A DNA stretch of 64,000 nucleotides from Auanema rhodensis. Lineage: Eukaryota; Nematoda; Chromadorea; Rhabditida; Rhabditidae. Position 1 is the stretch's first letter; each line of letters starts with the position of its first letter. This document shows positions 11,092 to 25,574 of this stretch, in pieces. The notes below the pieces were generated by a model. That model made no database searches. It saw only the letters and a program-made list of their open reading frames with translations, and was not told where the DNA came from. The stretch spans positions 5,900,501 through 5,964,500 of the forward strand of contig OZ059900.1 in NCBI GenBank assembly GCA_964057225.1. Direction: 5' to 3'. A program made the translations under genes and the position numbers.

Positions 11092-11945
11092 TTAATTTGA
11101 CTTGAATTATTTAGCAAAAAAAAAGAATTTATTTTGCTCCCATTTAATATAAACATTTTTTTGTCAGCCATTTATGCTATAAATTTTCTGCGTACAAATA
11201 ATAATCTTTATAAGAGTTTCATTTCATATAACCCAGACTACCAAAGTTTATTGGTGTCTAAATGACAATGAGTATTAAAACAAAACCTTTTTTGAATGAA
11301 AAAGTTAATTCAGTTGTTTGGAATACGGACAAAGTTATTAATTACAATTTTCAAAAATTAGATTGACAACGAGAAAACTTATAAAAAAATAAAAGATATA
11401 CGATGAGATAGCTTAGAAATATTTAAAGAAAAAATGAATATCAGTTCCAATCAATGAGACATGATGCTAAAACACATAGGATCTTCGAACGTAAAATATT
11501 TCCGTATAATTACTAGGGCAGGGAAAAAAAAACAAACAATCGACAGGGTATTCAACTGGGTTGATTGGAATGACTATATTATATCCTTTTTAGAGAACTG
11601 GCAAGGGCAAATAGCCGTTTTAGATAGATGGGACAGTTGAAAAATGTATTTCTGCATAAATTAGCATCTTCGAACATAATTATCAAAAGTTATTGTATGA
11701 TGATGAAAACAAGTGGATCAATAAAGTTAACAGGTACATACAACATTTCCGGAATATTCGCATACTAAATACAACATATAATTTCATTATGTATAAAGTT
11801 AATCGTAATTTTGAGTTGCCGAATGTTCAAGTAAAACGGCACAAATAGTAATAATAATAATTATTATCAATATGAAGTCTTATTAGGGAACAAAAAATAG
11901 TTAAAGACTGACTGAATGATTCAGTTCATGCAATACATGCTAGCT

Positions 11946-11951
11946 TTTATT
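11946..11951 (-). terminator. Candidate polyadenylation signal of the TIAR-type gene
   Basis: AATAAA on the minus strand, 82 nt beyond the TIAR-type stop codon at 12033-12035. The 10584-12032 interval otherwise holds only the small ORF described above and AT-rich sequence. Confidence 0.4.
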
Positions 11952-12032
11952 ATTAACATGCGTTATCAATAAGTTATATTAGTATATGTATATAAACATA
12001 TAATATAATTAAATCTAGCTTAAGTATTTCCG

Positions 12033-15000
12033 CTAATGATGTGGGGCTATCATTGGTAGATTATATATTACTGGAGCACCATAGTAAGGAAGAGCAGCAG
12101 CAGTTGCCATGTCAAGTGGAGCTGAATTAACATGACCTTGTGTTAAGTATGGAATAATATCTGGAACAAGTGTGGTGGTTCCCTGAAAAATTTCTATTAT
12201 TCTTAATACAAACAATTTTTTCTGTATTTCAATAAAACTGTTGTTGTCTCATCGCATTTCATTAATATTGATTTTTTTGGAATATTTAACAAGCGGAGTG
12301 TGTGAAAGCATCATTTAGAGGGCAAAAAAGCAAATAGTACCAATATTGTTGTTAGTTGTCACAAGTGCATCAACTGGAAAATGTGCATAACTGACAAATG
12401 TACAAAATAACGTTTCGTTATTTTGACAGAAACATTTGCCTGACAACCTTGCTTTGTTATTTTTTCATACCAGACGATAACAGCATACATTTGATTGGTT
12501 ACGTCCCCAACTACAGCGAATTTGCCGTCCAGAGAAGTCTTTGTTATTCATCTCCATTATGGCATTAGTAGCACATTCCTTTTTCTCAAAGCGTATGAAT
12601 CCGTAACAGTGCTGACGGAACATTCGAACTTCGAGAATTTCTCCAAACTTGATGAATGCAGCTCGAAAATCTTCTTCTAGAAAAAGGTGAACAATGCATA
12701 CAGATTATTTGTTTCTTCGATCACATACCAGTAGCAGTAGGGCTGATGTTGCCAATATAGACAGATGTATTATCTTTTTTAGTTGAATGATAAACCTATA
12801 AATGGGACATTTAAACCATATAAATATAGTTTAGATTTTTATAACGGACTTGTTCAAATGTAAGTTTATCTCGTAATTCATCATTGCGCCTATTTGCCCA
12901 ATTGGTCCGAATAATCCGACGTCCTATCTGAGCACCATTCATTTCCGTGATTGCCTTTTCCGCATTCTAATATTACTACTTAGAACTTACAATTCTACAT
13001 AATAAGATAATACCTCTTTGTCCGGAAAAGAAACAAATCCATAACCTTTTGTTTTTCTTGTAATTGGATCTCGAATCACTTTCGCTTCACTTAAAAGAAA
13101 ATATTTTATTGAGAAATATCATCAAAAAGAATATATATGATATCACACTTACCTAACTTCACCATGCGCTTCAAACGCTTCTTTTAATATTTGATTATCA
13201 ACCTCGCTGCTTAAATCACCAACAAAAATATGAAAATGTTCTAAAAATTCATCAGAACTTTTTCTTCTATAATTGGTAATAACATACTGCTTGTATCAAT
13301 TTTTGTTCCATCTTCAGATTGTGTAGTGTTTGATAGTTCCTATAATGTTATTTCTATTTCAACATCTAAGTTGCGAACAAACACACCACTGCCCGTTTCA
13401 AGCTGGCAAACGGAAGAGTATTCATTCCAAAACCTGTATTGGGAACTGCGAAAATTGGAATCCCTTCATAGGTGTTGGGAATTTGATTAATTGCCATCGG
13501 TAATTGCATCTGAAATAATGTAAGCCATGTGTCTCTTTTCATGTAATAATATCGCTATTGATATCTAGTATATTCGACGTGCGAAATGAACTATATCATG
13601 CATAGCAACTATGTGAGACTAGTTCAATTAATACATCTTTACTCTCAGTTGAACTCTTCATCTTTCTATCACATTTTCGGCCTATCAACTGTCTTTCGCG
13701 TCTTTATAATGTACAATATCTTTGATTCATTAATGACAATGTTCAAGGTTGGTTCAGGGTAAGCCTAGAGATTCTTCCTGATCAAAAGACTAGTGTCCTC
13801 CAAAATTTTTGATAAGAAAGTTGTCACAAAAAAATGTCTTTTCAGACAGATATGCATTAAAAATTTAGATTAAGATCAAATGTTTTATAACACTTTCATA
13901 CATTTTGACCACTTTTTATAATTTATTCATTAACAGGAAAACTATTATGCTACTAAAATGCTAAGTACAATCTCATTACATATGTGTACCAAAGTTTATA
14001 AAAACAGCTGTGGTAGCGTTTAATTATTAAAAAATCATTCACATAAAATTTTTCAATAAATTTATAAAAAAATTAAACAAAATTGAATAACAATCCCAAC
14101 TTCTTATCTTTTTAACTAACAATTAACTCTCATTCATCATCTCTTTGAAATTGTCGCTAACCATAAAAGTTCATGTTATAATAATAGTTTTTAAATATAA
14201 TATAATTGAATAATTATAATCTTACTTCTAATGAGCGTGCATGATGGAGGAGCATGATTAGCCAGAAATTATAAGAATAATTTAGACGCTAATATATGAC
14301 TAATGCTGGATGACTAGAATAAAGAAGTTATATAGGAAGTCAGGTTGACGTCTAGCTATAACTAATAAACGTGAAACAGATTAAGATATCTAGGGAAAAA
14401 GAAAGAAACGTTAAAAATGTATAGATGAGAGAAAAGAAGAAGATTAAGTAAGAGTTGAGAAAGAAAGAAAAGACAACAAACGAGAATAAAAACTAGGAGA
14501 GTATTGAGACAGAGAGCTGGAAATAGATAAGAAAAAAAGAAATGTTGAGAGATACGATAAGACAAGGGTAAATGGAGACATTATGCATGATGACTTGTTG
14601 ATCATCACAGCGATAACCCAACTATACAGACAATCGCAACGTAGGTGTCCATTTCAAATTTTTTTTCACGTAAAAACATGAAATCAATTGGAAAAAAGAT
14701 AAGACATATCAATAGGAAATAGAGAGCAGTGAAGATGTGATTGAAAAATGGAAACAGCAAGAAGAAAAGTATTTTTTTTTAGAAATTAAGAGAAAATATT
14801 CCAATTTTAAGAATTAGTTTAGCTCTAGAAGAAACATATTCAGCACAATTCAATTCCAAAAATTAACCACATTATTGGATAAAGAAGCCTAATTTCAACA
14901 TTGAAAGATAACAGTATTCTTGTGGTCAGCATAATTCATTAAATCATTTGTGAAAATGATTAAGGATGAAATTACACAAAATGAAGCTCTAAAGGAAAAA

Positions 15001-18000
15001 TGGTAAAAGATGATACAAAATCTAAGACGATACAAACGTTAATCAAGTGATCATGAGATGGATAAACAGAAAAATATGAATAAGATATCTTGAGAAGGGA
15101 TATGCAAATGCAACAGATGCATAAGTAAGTGAATGGGCATATAGAACGACAGGAGAAGATAAACGAAATACACCAGACGGGTCAGTAGCAACAGAGCACG
15201 AACACGACTATAAGATTACTTAATGATGTGATTAGTTTGAATTGTCCATCTGGACATTCTAAAACAGGCATATGCATGCATAACATAGTCAGAATACAAA
15301 TTCAAGAAATATTACTGCCTGCAAGGGACAAAGAAAATGGTGAATGAATGAAAACTAAGTGATGACGATGCTGATGATGATGCTGATGCTAGCAGCGATT
15401 TCGCTAACATGGCGTATAAAAATAAAGAATAGAAGTGCAAACCAAAAAATTCAAAGTATACAAATGAACAAAATCGAATATTATATGCTTTTTATTCAAA
15501 ATTTGAAAAATTTTTGAAATATTTTAAAAGAAACATTTGGCTATAATTGAATTCTCGCATGATCTCTCTCTATTAAAATATCCAATAGAAAAATATCAAT
15601 TATTTGAGGATATAAGAATACTCTGAAAAATAGATCTTTGAATGATTTTTTTAGTGTTGACTATTTAATCAGAATTGATGATAAGATAAAAAAGGGAGCC
15701 TAATAAAGTCAATAAAAAGTCATGAGATGAATGTCTTATGATACGCAGAGCATACCCATAGCTTGCAAGCTGTTTTGAATTGTTGCAGGTCTAGCTCTTT
15801 TGCTGATGTTCGCCATCATGTTCTCAACAGATTTTTCACCGTTAGATTTCTATACGTGGCCTCTCAATATGGATCGTTTTCCCTATATGATTTGCAGCTT
15901 CTTTACACAAAAGAGTATTGTGAATAAAGTTATTATATGTGTACATATATACATATACATACAGCCCAGTTACCGTCCCTTAATTTAATCATCATAAAAA
16001 CAGCTAATATTTGTTCAAATGCAATCGTTATTATACATTTGTCTTTCCAATAAGTTTAGAAATATAGTTAAAAGCAAGAATATATTTAGAAAAAAAAGTT
16101 TAAGAGTTATATACGATATTGCAAACGTAGACTAAGATATTATATGATGAAAAGTTAAACTTAATGAAACAAGTTTACTATAGTTTCAGCACACTACCTC
16201 TAACAGTAACAATTGTTATAGTGTGGGTGCACAAATGATTTCAAAATAATTATAGTTAACTGTCACTAGCATAGTTTACATGGATTTTCTGATGTGTATT
16301 GAGTTCATGAGACAGACAAAAACTGGACATATGCATACATAAACTTGTATATTGCGATCATTATGAGAGAAAAAAAAACAAATGTGAAATTTCGCATGAA
16401 AAATTCAAGCAATTCTACGTTAATCCCCAATAGACTACTCAAGATTACAATTGAGATCATATCCAACGTCTCAGAGTGATTCGCTCATTCTCTTATTCTT
16501 TTTGCATATTAGATTTTATGATACAAATTTAATATATTTATATTGATGTTTGACGCGTCACGCACGATACGAGTTTGTATGTCCGCATATTAATGGCAAA
16601 TCGACAGATGCTGATGATGATGAAAGCATATTCATAAATGTACAACATATGAATATGCATGTATCGATTATCATGTTTTGATGATTTTTTTATTTTACTG
16701 CAGTGACAAGCACTGGATTAATCAGCTCATTTTCAAAATATGGGAGAAAGTGAGATAGTTTTTTCTAATATCACTAACAATAAGAACAATATATATATAT
16801 TGGTCGCTCTCATTCTTTCTTCTCTTCTCATTCTTTTTTTCGTTTTTTTTATAAAAGAATCATTTAATTATCATACCTCTATGCCTTGAGCAAAATGTTC
16901 ATAAGGTGTTGTAACGCCGGCAGCGGCCAAGGCCATTTGAGTCATGGACGCTACTGCTCCATTTGGTACTGGACCTCCCGTTTGTACATAGTTCATTGTA
17001 CAGTTTGGAGGCGGCGGTTGCACTGCAGCTCCATGTCCGGAAACAAACGAGACGGTGCCGATTGGTGTGGGAACTCGGTTGGAAGCTGCTGCTGCAGCTC
17101 CAGCAGCGTAATGTGCAGCCGAAATAGCAGATGTTGATAGTGCGGCAGGATTAAAGCATGGCATTGAAGGAGTGCCAGGGAGAACGTTCGGATTGACTGC
17201 TGTGCGTAGCATCTAAAATTCAACAGAATTAATAATTAGTACAGAGATTGTATATGTCGTTATGTTAAAATAAGCGACAAGATGGATCGAGGGGGAAACA
17301 ACTGGTAGAAGGAAATAAGATTGAAACTTGTTTTTAAATATTTCCAAACTTGAACATAAAACAGATGTCGTCAAGAAAAGACGAATATATGAATATGCAT
17401 AGTTCGGTATTCAACAAAAAATATGTTTGAGCGAAACAAAATGGTTGGGAAAAGCATAATGCAATTCGAATACATGTTAAAAGCGTCTTGGCTGATATGT
17501 TCCAATATTTGATGCGTTCATAGTTTCAGTGACTGGATGTACGTAGATCGAGGCAACTTTTATACGTGTAATTATATATATAGTAATAAAATATTAATAA
17601 AACATTCACTATCTTATAACAAAACGTAATATTTCTCTCACAGTAATATGACATTATGAATTTGGATTATGACAGAGAAACGTGTATGCTATTTTTCTGA
17701 TGAATATGTTAGCGACTAAACACAGAAACAGTGAGATATTATATAAGCAGAAAAGAAGTTATTTTATTGATTCTCAATCAAATATGAGAATAAAGCTTTC
17801 TAGAGTGCTGATACTTGATGACAAATGAGAAATATGAATTTTTTTATGCAGATAAAGAATTAAATGTATTGATCTGTGAGAACTATTGTTAGGATATCAC
17901 AAAAAAAACGTTTTTTCATATATACATGTCACACAATCGAAGACACAAAAAGAAAAACATTCTACAAAAAATGAGCTTTGCTCAGAAGCCAGCAAGATAT

Positions 18001-19992
18001 TGAAATAAATTCTACAATCTTTACAACCGGTTAGTCATGTAATCTTTCAAGACAGTGCATAGATTCACAAAAAAAAACATTTTTAACAATTTTTTGTTTT
18101 TTTTTAAGTCAAATTAACAAGAGGTTACACTGTGAACTACGCGGTTGGGTGCGCAATCAACCCTTTGGGACATCAAAAGTGCATAAACATCTCGCTGCAG
18201 CTTATTCAAGTTTCATGTTCTTTCCGGAAGATAAGTTCAAGTTTTTCAGAAAAAATTTGTTATAGTCGTATCTAATGCATTTTATATGGTATTACAATGA
18301 GTTATGAATAATGTGAGTGAATATTATAAGAAAAAAAATACACGACGTACCTTAATATGAGTCAGACCGGCTTCAAAATTAGATCGAACCCCTTGAGGGG
18401 TTAGATCTGAACTGTGTGCTCGCTTCAGTTTGAAAGAGTATGAAAGCCGAAGCAGTTACTGGCCAAAATCTGTAAGGAGACAAGGATAGTAAAAGCAGAA
18501 TGTTAATCAAAGTCACAACAAATAAACGAAAAACAAAGAAAATCAAAGTACAAGTATTAGCACTTGTTAAGATAATTAATGTAAAAAAGTAAAAAGTAAA
18601 AAGAAATGAGAAAGAATGATATGCGAACTATAACCTATGGGTGTTACCAGTGAAACAAGGAACATAATTAAATTTTTCATGGCTAAAGCCAAATTATGAT
18701 AGGCTTTCTCTTCTAAATGCGTTCATTCGAATGTAATAATATGATAGATCATTGAAATAAGTGAGAGTTGGAGAGAAAAAAAGAAAAAAGAGTTAGGAAA
18801 AGAGAAAGAAAAATGAGAGAGTATGAAGTCAGCATCACATACAAACAATGAAATGAATATACACGCATAAAAAAGGGGAAACTCATTGTTACGCAAGAAT
18901 GATTATAGGATTCCAATGAAATCTTTATGGTATAGTTTACAACAATAGATAAAGTATATTTTTGTTTGAAGAAAACTTGTTTTATAGAAGAATAACTTGG
19001 CATTTACTTGAAGATTTAATGAAAAGTTTAGACAAAACTCGCAAAAGGCTAGAGGATTATTAGTTGATAATCTTAAATCATTTTTCCAGGAAAAAAACAG
19101 AAAACTGAAGATACGGAAGAAACTTCGAGCAGATATTTGATGAGATATCACAAAAACGGTGGCAACACTTGCCGAAGTGTCTAGCCTGCCATCTTAACAT
19201 CCATCCCTTTCTTCAGTTCAGATTTTTTCAACATCATTGTCAATTGAGTTGAAATTGTGATCTTTATACTTGAAGAGGGTATTAAACAATAATAGCTGAT
19301 AGAAAAAACTTGCTCAAGTGTCATGAACAAAACAATAGTAGTATGAAACATTTTCATTGAAATTTTCAGTTTCAAATACAGAAAAAGATAGCTACTAATT
19401 AATTTTATTCAAAAGTATGCATACATATACATACACACATACACTCAGTTTTCTAAAAATTAAACAAAGAATAAATAAAATCATCAATCTCAATGGCACA
19501 TTTTGATAGTGACAGATGGTTGTGTAAAATTTGATCTAAGTTATGTGATCATTGTTGCGAATTGAGCAAAACTAGTGTTCATTTTTTATCTCACTAGCTT
19601 GAACACTAGTTAAATTACTACTACAAAGCAGCATTTTTTTGAACAAAATTTAATTAAAACAATTCGTCTACTATATAGCATGTGGATGTTCAAAAGACTA
19701 ATGCATCTTCTTTGAATGTAGAGACATTGTCTTGAGTTGAGAAATCAATAGATGTTGAAGGCTAACATTTATGTTCAATAGACTGTTATTTCAAAAACAG
19801 ATCATAAAATGCCATACAAATTATTTAATTAGATGACATTTGTAACATCAGTTGGAGAAATGGTGTTAGGAAGAAAGGAGAACATAAAAAAACTTGTATC
19901 ATTTAAACATGTGTTGACAACAAGTTAAAGATGAGATTTTTGTTAGCAGAGAAAAGAAAAGCAATGACTTACCAGTGTTGCAGAAAATTCAT
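12033..19992 (-). CDS. TIA-1/TIAR-type RNA-binding protein lacking RRM1
   Basis: Model of eleven exons: 19992-19973, 18411-18351, 17212-16877, 13509-13387, 13339-13288, 13240-13153, 13089-13014, 12966-12850, 12795-12729, 12676-12471, 12182-12033; 431 residues. RRM2 (199-~273) has IFVGDL and KGYGFVSF, preceded by IDTSKHFH as in TIA-1; RRM3 (302-~372) has VYIGNI and HCYGFIRF. TIA-1/TIAR proteins bind U-rich RNA and act in splicing, translational silencing and stress granules. Residues 28-139 are Ala/Pro-rich with NPAALSTSAISAAHYAAGA and are not an RRM. Exon 16877-17212 is secure. The 18351 exon (SDLTPQGVRSNFEAGLTHIK) is clearly coding, but its 5' edge and the 20-nt first exon at 19973-19992 (strong GTAAGT donor) are guesses. 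Introns of 3.4 kb, 1.1 kb and 1.6 kb contain no other gene I can see. Confidence 0.85.
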
Positions 19993-22900
19993 TGAAGACA
20001 AATAAGTTTGGTCAGCAAATTTCTCCAAGACGTGTGCTCAGGAAGAATGAGAAAACTAATGCATTACAAACGTAAGAAGAAATGTTGTTATGCAGTAGAA
20101 GTGAATTGACTAATTTGAAAGACAAAAAGCTTGTCAGAGAAGATTAGAGATGAAGCTAGAGGACAAGAGTGTCCTAAACTGTGAGTCATAGTCCAAAGAG
20201 TCAACTTTTCATATTGGAGGTTGCTCACTAATTAGTGACGAGCCACATAGACATATGTGCGTACACATACATATATGCACACGAATCAAACTGCCAAAAA
20301 TTCAGTTTTCTTTTTTTTACCAAAAAAATAAATTGTATTCACATGTGGGCGTGATGGAGAGCTAGTACATCCGGAAACATCTGAAGTCATGTTGTCGTCT
20401 TTCGGCATGAATGTGGTTTTCATTGCTATTTCTCAAGCCTACATATATATGTATATGTATATATCTCTTACTCATTCTTCCCCTATCGAAGACCAGTATA
20501 TTGATGTTGGATCATCGTGCCGTAGACAATTTTTCTCGTTCTCCATGTTCACATCACCATTCATTGCCTCATTTCAGCAAGCTATATCTTATGTAAAAGC
20601 CTCACATATAACCGTCAGCAGTTGGTTCTGTGGTTAAAATTGAAGTTACTGCCGGGCTGGTTCCTGTTTTGTGCGTCCGCTGACATAATGTTCTCATAAA
20701 AAAGGCGGAACATCAGGCTGGTGCTGCATTTACGTTTCCGTAAATTATTTTTTTTAAATCAAAGGAAGACAGAAAATTCCGTTTTAGTTGAAATAAAGTG
20801 TTTTATATCGATTTGCGGTTAAAATATATAAAAATATGATTTGTAACATGTCACAATGAGAAAAAAATAGAATATAATAATATAGTGGAGCTAATATGTT
20901 ATTGACAACGAATCAAATAAGCATATTAAACATATATGCATGGGGTTTCGACTAAACAACGGATATGCACCAGATTTCAATATATAATGTGGTTCATATC
21001 ATGTAATATCTACTTTGTAACACTACGTAGTATGTAATGTAGAAATGAATTGCTTATTTCAATTTTTTACATAAAAGATGCAAAGCAAACTGAACGGCTA
21101 TGCCAGAAAGAGAAAAATTAAATCTTGTAAAAGCATGAAAGGATGATTAAGAGAAACGAATTGTACATCCAAATATTCTATTCATACTACTAATTGAATT
21201 ATATTATAATATAATTAGATTGTAAAGAATAACTAAATTATGCTCATTAGATTAACTTTTTGATGAGAAAGGCTTCTGCACTTTCTTTTGTTAACAAGTT
21301 ACAGACAAAGTAAAGTTTCAATACATATCAGAAAACTTCAAGAAACGAATCAAAATGTATGTGGAGGGGGGGGGGGGTGTCAAAACTAAAAGAGTAGGTG
21401 GATTGTCAACTTATAAGAGACAAATAAATAATAGAAAAATAAAAAAAGTCTTTTTTTAACACTATATAACGTTCTTGATCAATATTATGGAAATATGAGG
21501 TAAAAATATTCATGTCTTTATAAGCTAATTTCATTTTTTGCCAAGAATATCTTGAATAATATTTATAATTTACAAGACAAATTGATGTTAAAATTAAATA
21601 TTATCGTAATAAATTCTCGAATCGCAAACGTTTGAGATATCGCACCCTATACAGGCAATAGATGTTATAAGAAATGCATAGCATCAATTAGGTTTGAGCA
21701 TACTGACTGGCGCAGGGTGACAGCATGCAAAATATTTTTCAAAATAGTATGTAAAAGAAGGAGAACTTCGGATAGAGAAATGAAGAGAGTGAAAAAGAAA
21801 AATCAAAGACAGATTCGATGAAAATTGGCTGAAGGGTTCTTTAGAAAAAAAAACAACAATGTGCAATGAAAATCTCGTTATCGGTGCTAATATCGTAGTT
21901 TGGACATTGGTGTAGTTTGTAAACGGTTTCATGCTATATAGTTGATATAAACAATGCATGATCAGTGTGGCTGTTGGAACTTCCCTGGTTCTCAACATAA
22001 ACATTATGCCACAATATATTTTTTCAATAAAAAAGGCGGTAAAGCAAACGAAATGGGAGATATTAATATACAAACAGTATGCATGTTAAATCATAATTAA
22101 ACCTTTTTATTTTGTTCAAAATTCATAGTGTTTGTGTCATATTCATCTCAGAGAAGGATAATGTGAGATAAGATGTTCGTGTAATCATGAGATGCATATA
22201 TAATTTTGTTCATATGAAATGAAATCATTTAAATAAATTTTACAGTTAACTGATGCATGTTTAAAAAAGGTTGAAAGAGTGTATGCGGTCAAGCTTTCTG
22301 AAGTAGATCTGATTGAACATTAACAGTGTGAATGTTTTTTTAAAGCATAAAATTCGTTTTTTTTTTTTGAGAAAAAAAAAGAATATTATAGAATTCGTTG
22401 CTTAAAAAATGCAAACGAATGACTTGTGGTAGGCAATTTATCTGACACTACTGAATGAGATCTAGAGAAAGCAGGCCGTGACAGTGAGTATAAGATATAT
22501 CTGTTTCTCTTCTCGTGTCTGCAAAGGTAGAAGATTACCCGACAACTAGGCAGGTTGGAAGATAATGGCTTGTCGAAATGAGAAACAGATATTAGATAAG
22601 TGATGGACATAAACATTTTTTCCTCAAAATTTTAGCAAAAATCGTTTTTCAATTTCACTTGAAAGTTCAATCGTATAGATGCCAACATTAGGAATGATGA
22701 CGAATTATGCCAAAAAAAACGAAGACTAATCTAAAGTCATAACATCCTGAATGTGAAATTAAATGCCAAATGAGCTGTCCCAATACTAAGTTCTTTTTCG
22801 TCCAAAATTACCAAAATTATCCTGCAAGCAACATCAGATTATGAAAACTTTGTAATTACAATTTCAGCAGTTGTTCATTTGCAATTGGTCTTTGTGCTTA

Positions 22901-24693
22901 TTGATAATAGATTTATCCGCTCGTCTATTTGTTTGTTTCTGAAAAAAACGATGCTCCTTTTTCTTTCTCTTTTTCTCTCTCACTTTTAATTTTGATAACA
23001 ACGTTATAAACAAAGTGAACACCGGTTTAATCCGGAATTCTTTTACACAATCAGCTCATATGGATTACATTGTCTTTTCTTACATTTTCTTCAGAAGAAA
23101 CGAAAAATAACAACTTTTTTATTGAAAACTCATTTTGAATAGTTCAGAGATATCATATTTTATATTTATTCATCAATAACTTATTTGTCTCAACTTGGTT
23201 AATGAAACATAAATTGAACCAATAGAATTCAAGCACGTGCATTCGCATATCTGAATTTTCATTTGGAAAAGGCAGTTCAGAGACAATAAAGCTCATTATG
23301 CTCATAGAATCTATTTGAACATATTTTCAAGAGCTTTAAATCAGTCACAACATAACTTATGAGTACTTGATTTACTTTCATTGCACGGTTGCTCAACTTT
23401 CGTCAGCTTTCAATGTGTTTCTGTCTATATTTCAATATATCACTGTATACCTATTGTGACCTTCATTCTTCTTTTTTTTCTGAAAATGCATGCTCTCTCA
23501 TAGCTGAAAGAATCTCAATTATTTCTTTTTTCATTCTTTATGAGAAACTGCCAATTGAAATAATAGGTCGAATTGCCATCTTACGAGAACATTAATCTTC
23601 CAGTTGGCCTATATTTAGCTATATGTTCATTTTCAGCGCTGATATACGACATATCTCACGTCTGCAAAGAAAAGAATCTATGATTCGCTTATATACTTTG
23701 AAATATTATTTTTTTGACCTTTTCTTTAACATGTAATTGAATACAAAAACTGTTCTATTTGATTCCGAGTTATGAAAATTTTGTTTATCTTTATTTGAAT
23801 GAACATGTACATTTATATTCAATATTATATCAAATTATTTTCTCTTTTAATTGCCCAAAAATGAAACAAATATATTAGCTAATCATGAATCTTTTCTTTT
23901 CCAAATATCTTTTAAGATATGTCTAGTTTTTTTGAAATTTTGATTTATACAATGTTTGAGCGTGAAAAAAGTTGATAATTCATAATTTTTTGGTTTATTT
24001 CAACTATTCGCTGCAACATCGAATGAGAAATTTCAGAATTGATCACATAAAATATTAATATCATAATTACATTCATGTTCCGCTTCATTTATGATATATC
24101 ATCATTTCATATTTAGTAATTTTTAATAAAAAGTTATTCGTTATCTTGCATCAATAATAGTATTAGTTTAGTTTCGAATATTGCATAGAATAATAAAAAT
24201 ATAATATTTATATAAATAACGACTCAGTTTAGTTATGACATTTTATTATTTGCGTTATAAGGAATCAATAAATTATTATTTTTCATTAACCACTTTTTAT
24301 CATTTATTTTGATAATGCGCTCCAATATTAAACGTGTGACCTAATGCTAACTAGACGCTCTCATTTTTAAATTTGAATATATTATAATATAGTACTGGTT
24401 GTTAATTTTTTACAATTGTTGCTTAATATACATGTATGTATCTTCTTATGTCATATCATATTTTTGTTAAATTCTTCATATTATATCCTACCGTTTGAAT
24501 TCGTAAAAATTTGGGAAACTGCTCGTCAATATAAAAATAGAGCGTGACCACAGATAACCGTTTGCTTATTACTGTACTAGAAAAGTATGATTATTCGAAT
24601 ATTTTCGAATAATTACTAATCTGAAAATACCGTATATGTTCTGATAGTTTATTGTTATTATTTTACAAAGACTTTCATTTTTTCCTATAGAAT
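19993..24693. other. Intergenic region upstream of two divergent genes
   Basis: Lies between the probable TIAR-type start (minus) and the ILRUN-type gene (plus). It holds a poly-G tract (21366-21377), a more GC-rich patch at about 20600-20740, and a 10-bp perfect stem with 4-nt loop at 24590-24613 about 80 nt before the ILRUN start. A 129-codon minus frame at 21684-22073 sits in plus-strand purine-rich DNA and shows no protein features. No gene recognised. Confidence 0.55.
21366..21377. repeat. Poly-G tract (about 12 G)
   Basis: Second long uninterrupted G run in the window, same strand as the one at 1430. Length may be off by one. Confidence 0.85.
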
Positions 24694-25574
24694 ATGGATA
24701 CGGATATGGATGATGTTCTTAACCAACTGAGCAGTATGCATACGCACGAGCAAGATGTACGTATTATTATCTTATATATTGCCACAAAAATTTCAATTTA
24801 TTTAATACCACGTTTTGCTCATAAATGAGTTTAGGAAATGATCAAGCAGCTTCAAGATGTTGTGGGATGCGATGCTCCGAAGCAAGTTTGCCAATTTCTT
24901 CTCGAGACGACTAACTGGTTAGAATAATAATTGTTGTGAAAGAAAAAAACGTATTTCTTTTAGGAATCTGCAAGAAGCTATTTGTGCATTCTATGATAAT
25001 AATCAGGATAAATTTACTCGTGTTCCTGATCAAGCCCACCAGCTGGAGATGCAAATCATTGGTGACCTTACCATAGGAGAAGTAAAAACATTTATCATTC
25101 AAATTTAACATATTTTTCTAGGGATTGTCGTGTGAGCCTTGGCAACGCCTTGATAGGGTATGGCGATTTAAAAACACTGGCTCGGTTCCATGGCCCTCCG
25201 AAACTAAACTTAAGCATGTTCAAGGTAGTGCTTCGTTTATCACTTCTACAATACATAATTAATTCTAGGACATAACTTCTGTCATGTTGAGTCAATTGAT
25301 GTAGCAAATATTGAACCAGGTGCAACTACTGATGTGGTGATGAGCACATTCTCTCCGATGAAGGAAGGTGTTTACATGGGAGTATGGAAGCTCTATGCTA
25401 GTGGATGCTTTCCTTTTGGAGGTAAGCATTATTGTAATTTAAACTATGTGAAAATCTATAATTATAGAGAATGTTTATTGCATTGCTAATGTTAGTGATA
25501 CTGGTTTGATGACCGTTACTCAACAAATGCAACGTACTCAGATCAATGAGTCCGATGCAGCCATGACTGAATGA
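24694..25574 (+). CDS. ILRUN: ILRUN-type protein: UBA-like plus NBR1-like (FW) domains
   Basis: Six exons (24694-24756, 24835-24917, 24964-25081, 25122-25224, 25269-25421, 25468-25574) give 208 residues. Residues ~22-62 form a UBA-like helical bundle (EMIKQLQDVVG, TTNWNLQEAICAFYDNN). Residues ~78-183 form an NBR1-like Ig-type domain with its tryptophans (EPWQRLDRVWRFKN, VPWP, GVWKLY). This order is that of human ILRUN (C6orf106), which represses IRF3-dependent transcription by acting on p300/CBP; the nematode role is unknown. A TTTTTCCTATAG acceptor ends at 24690, three nt before ATG, suggesting a trans-spliced leader. The last ~20 residues are short and acidic rather than the longer human tail. 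Its neighbour is the light-chain pair. Confidence 0.9.

Noticed and set aside
13340-13386. Minus-strand reading VFVRNLDVEIE resembling an RRM RNP2 motif in the TIAR-type gene
   Set aside because: It falls in a 47-nt segment with GTGTGT and TTATAG ends, out of frame with both neighbouring exons and followed by a stop; read as an intron. A relic of RRM1 cannot be fully excluded.
21684-22073. 129-codon minus-strand open frame
   Set aside because: It lies on the pyrimidine-rich strand of a purine-rich block, where stop codons are rare by composition; Phe/Ser/Leu-rich, no domain, no splice partners.
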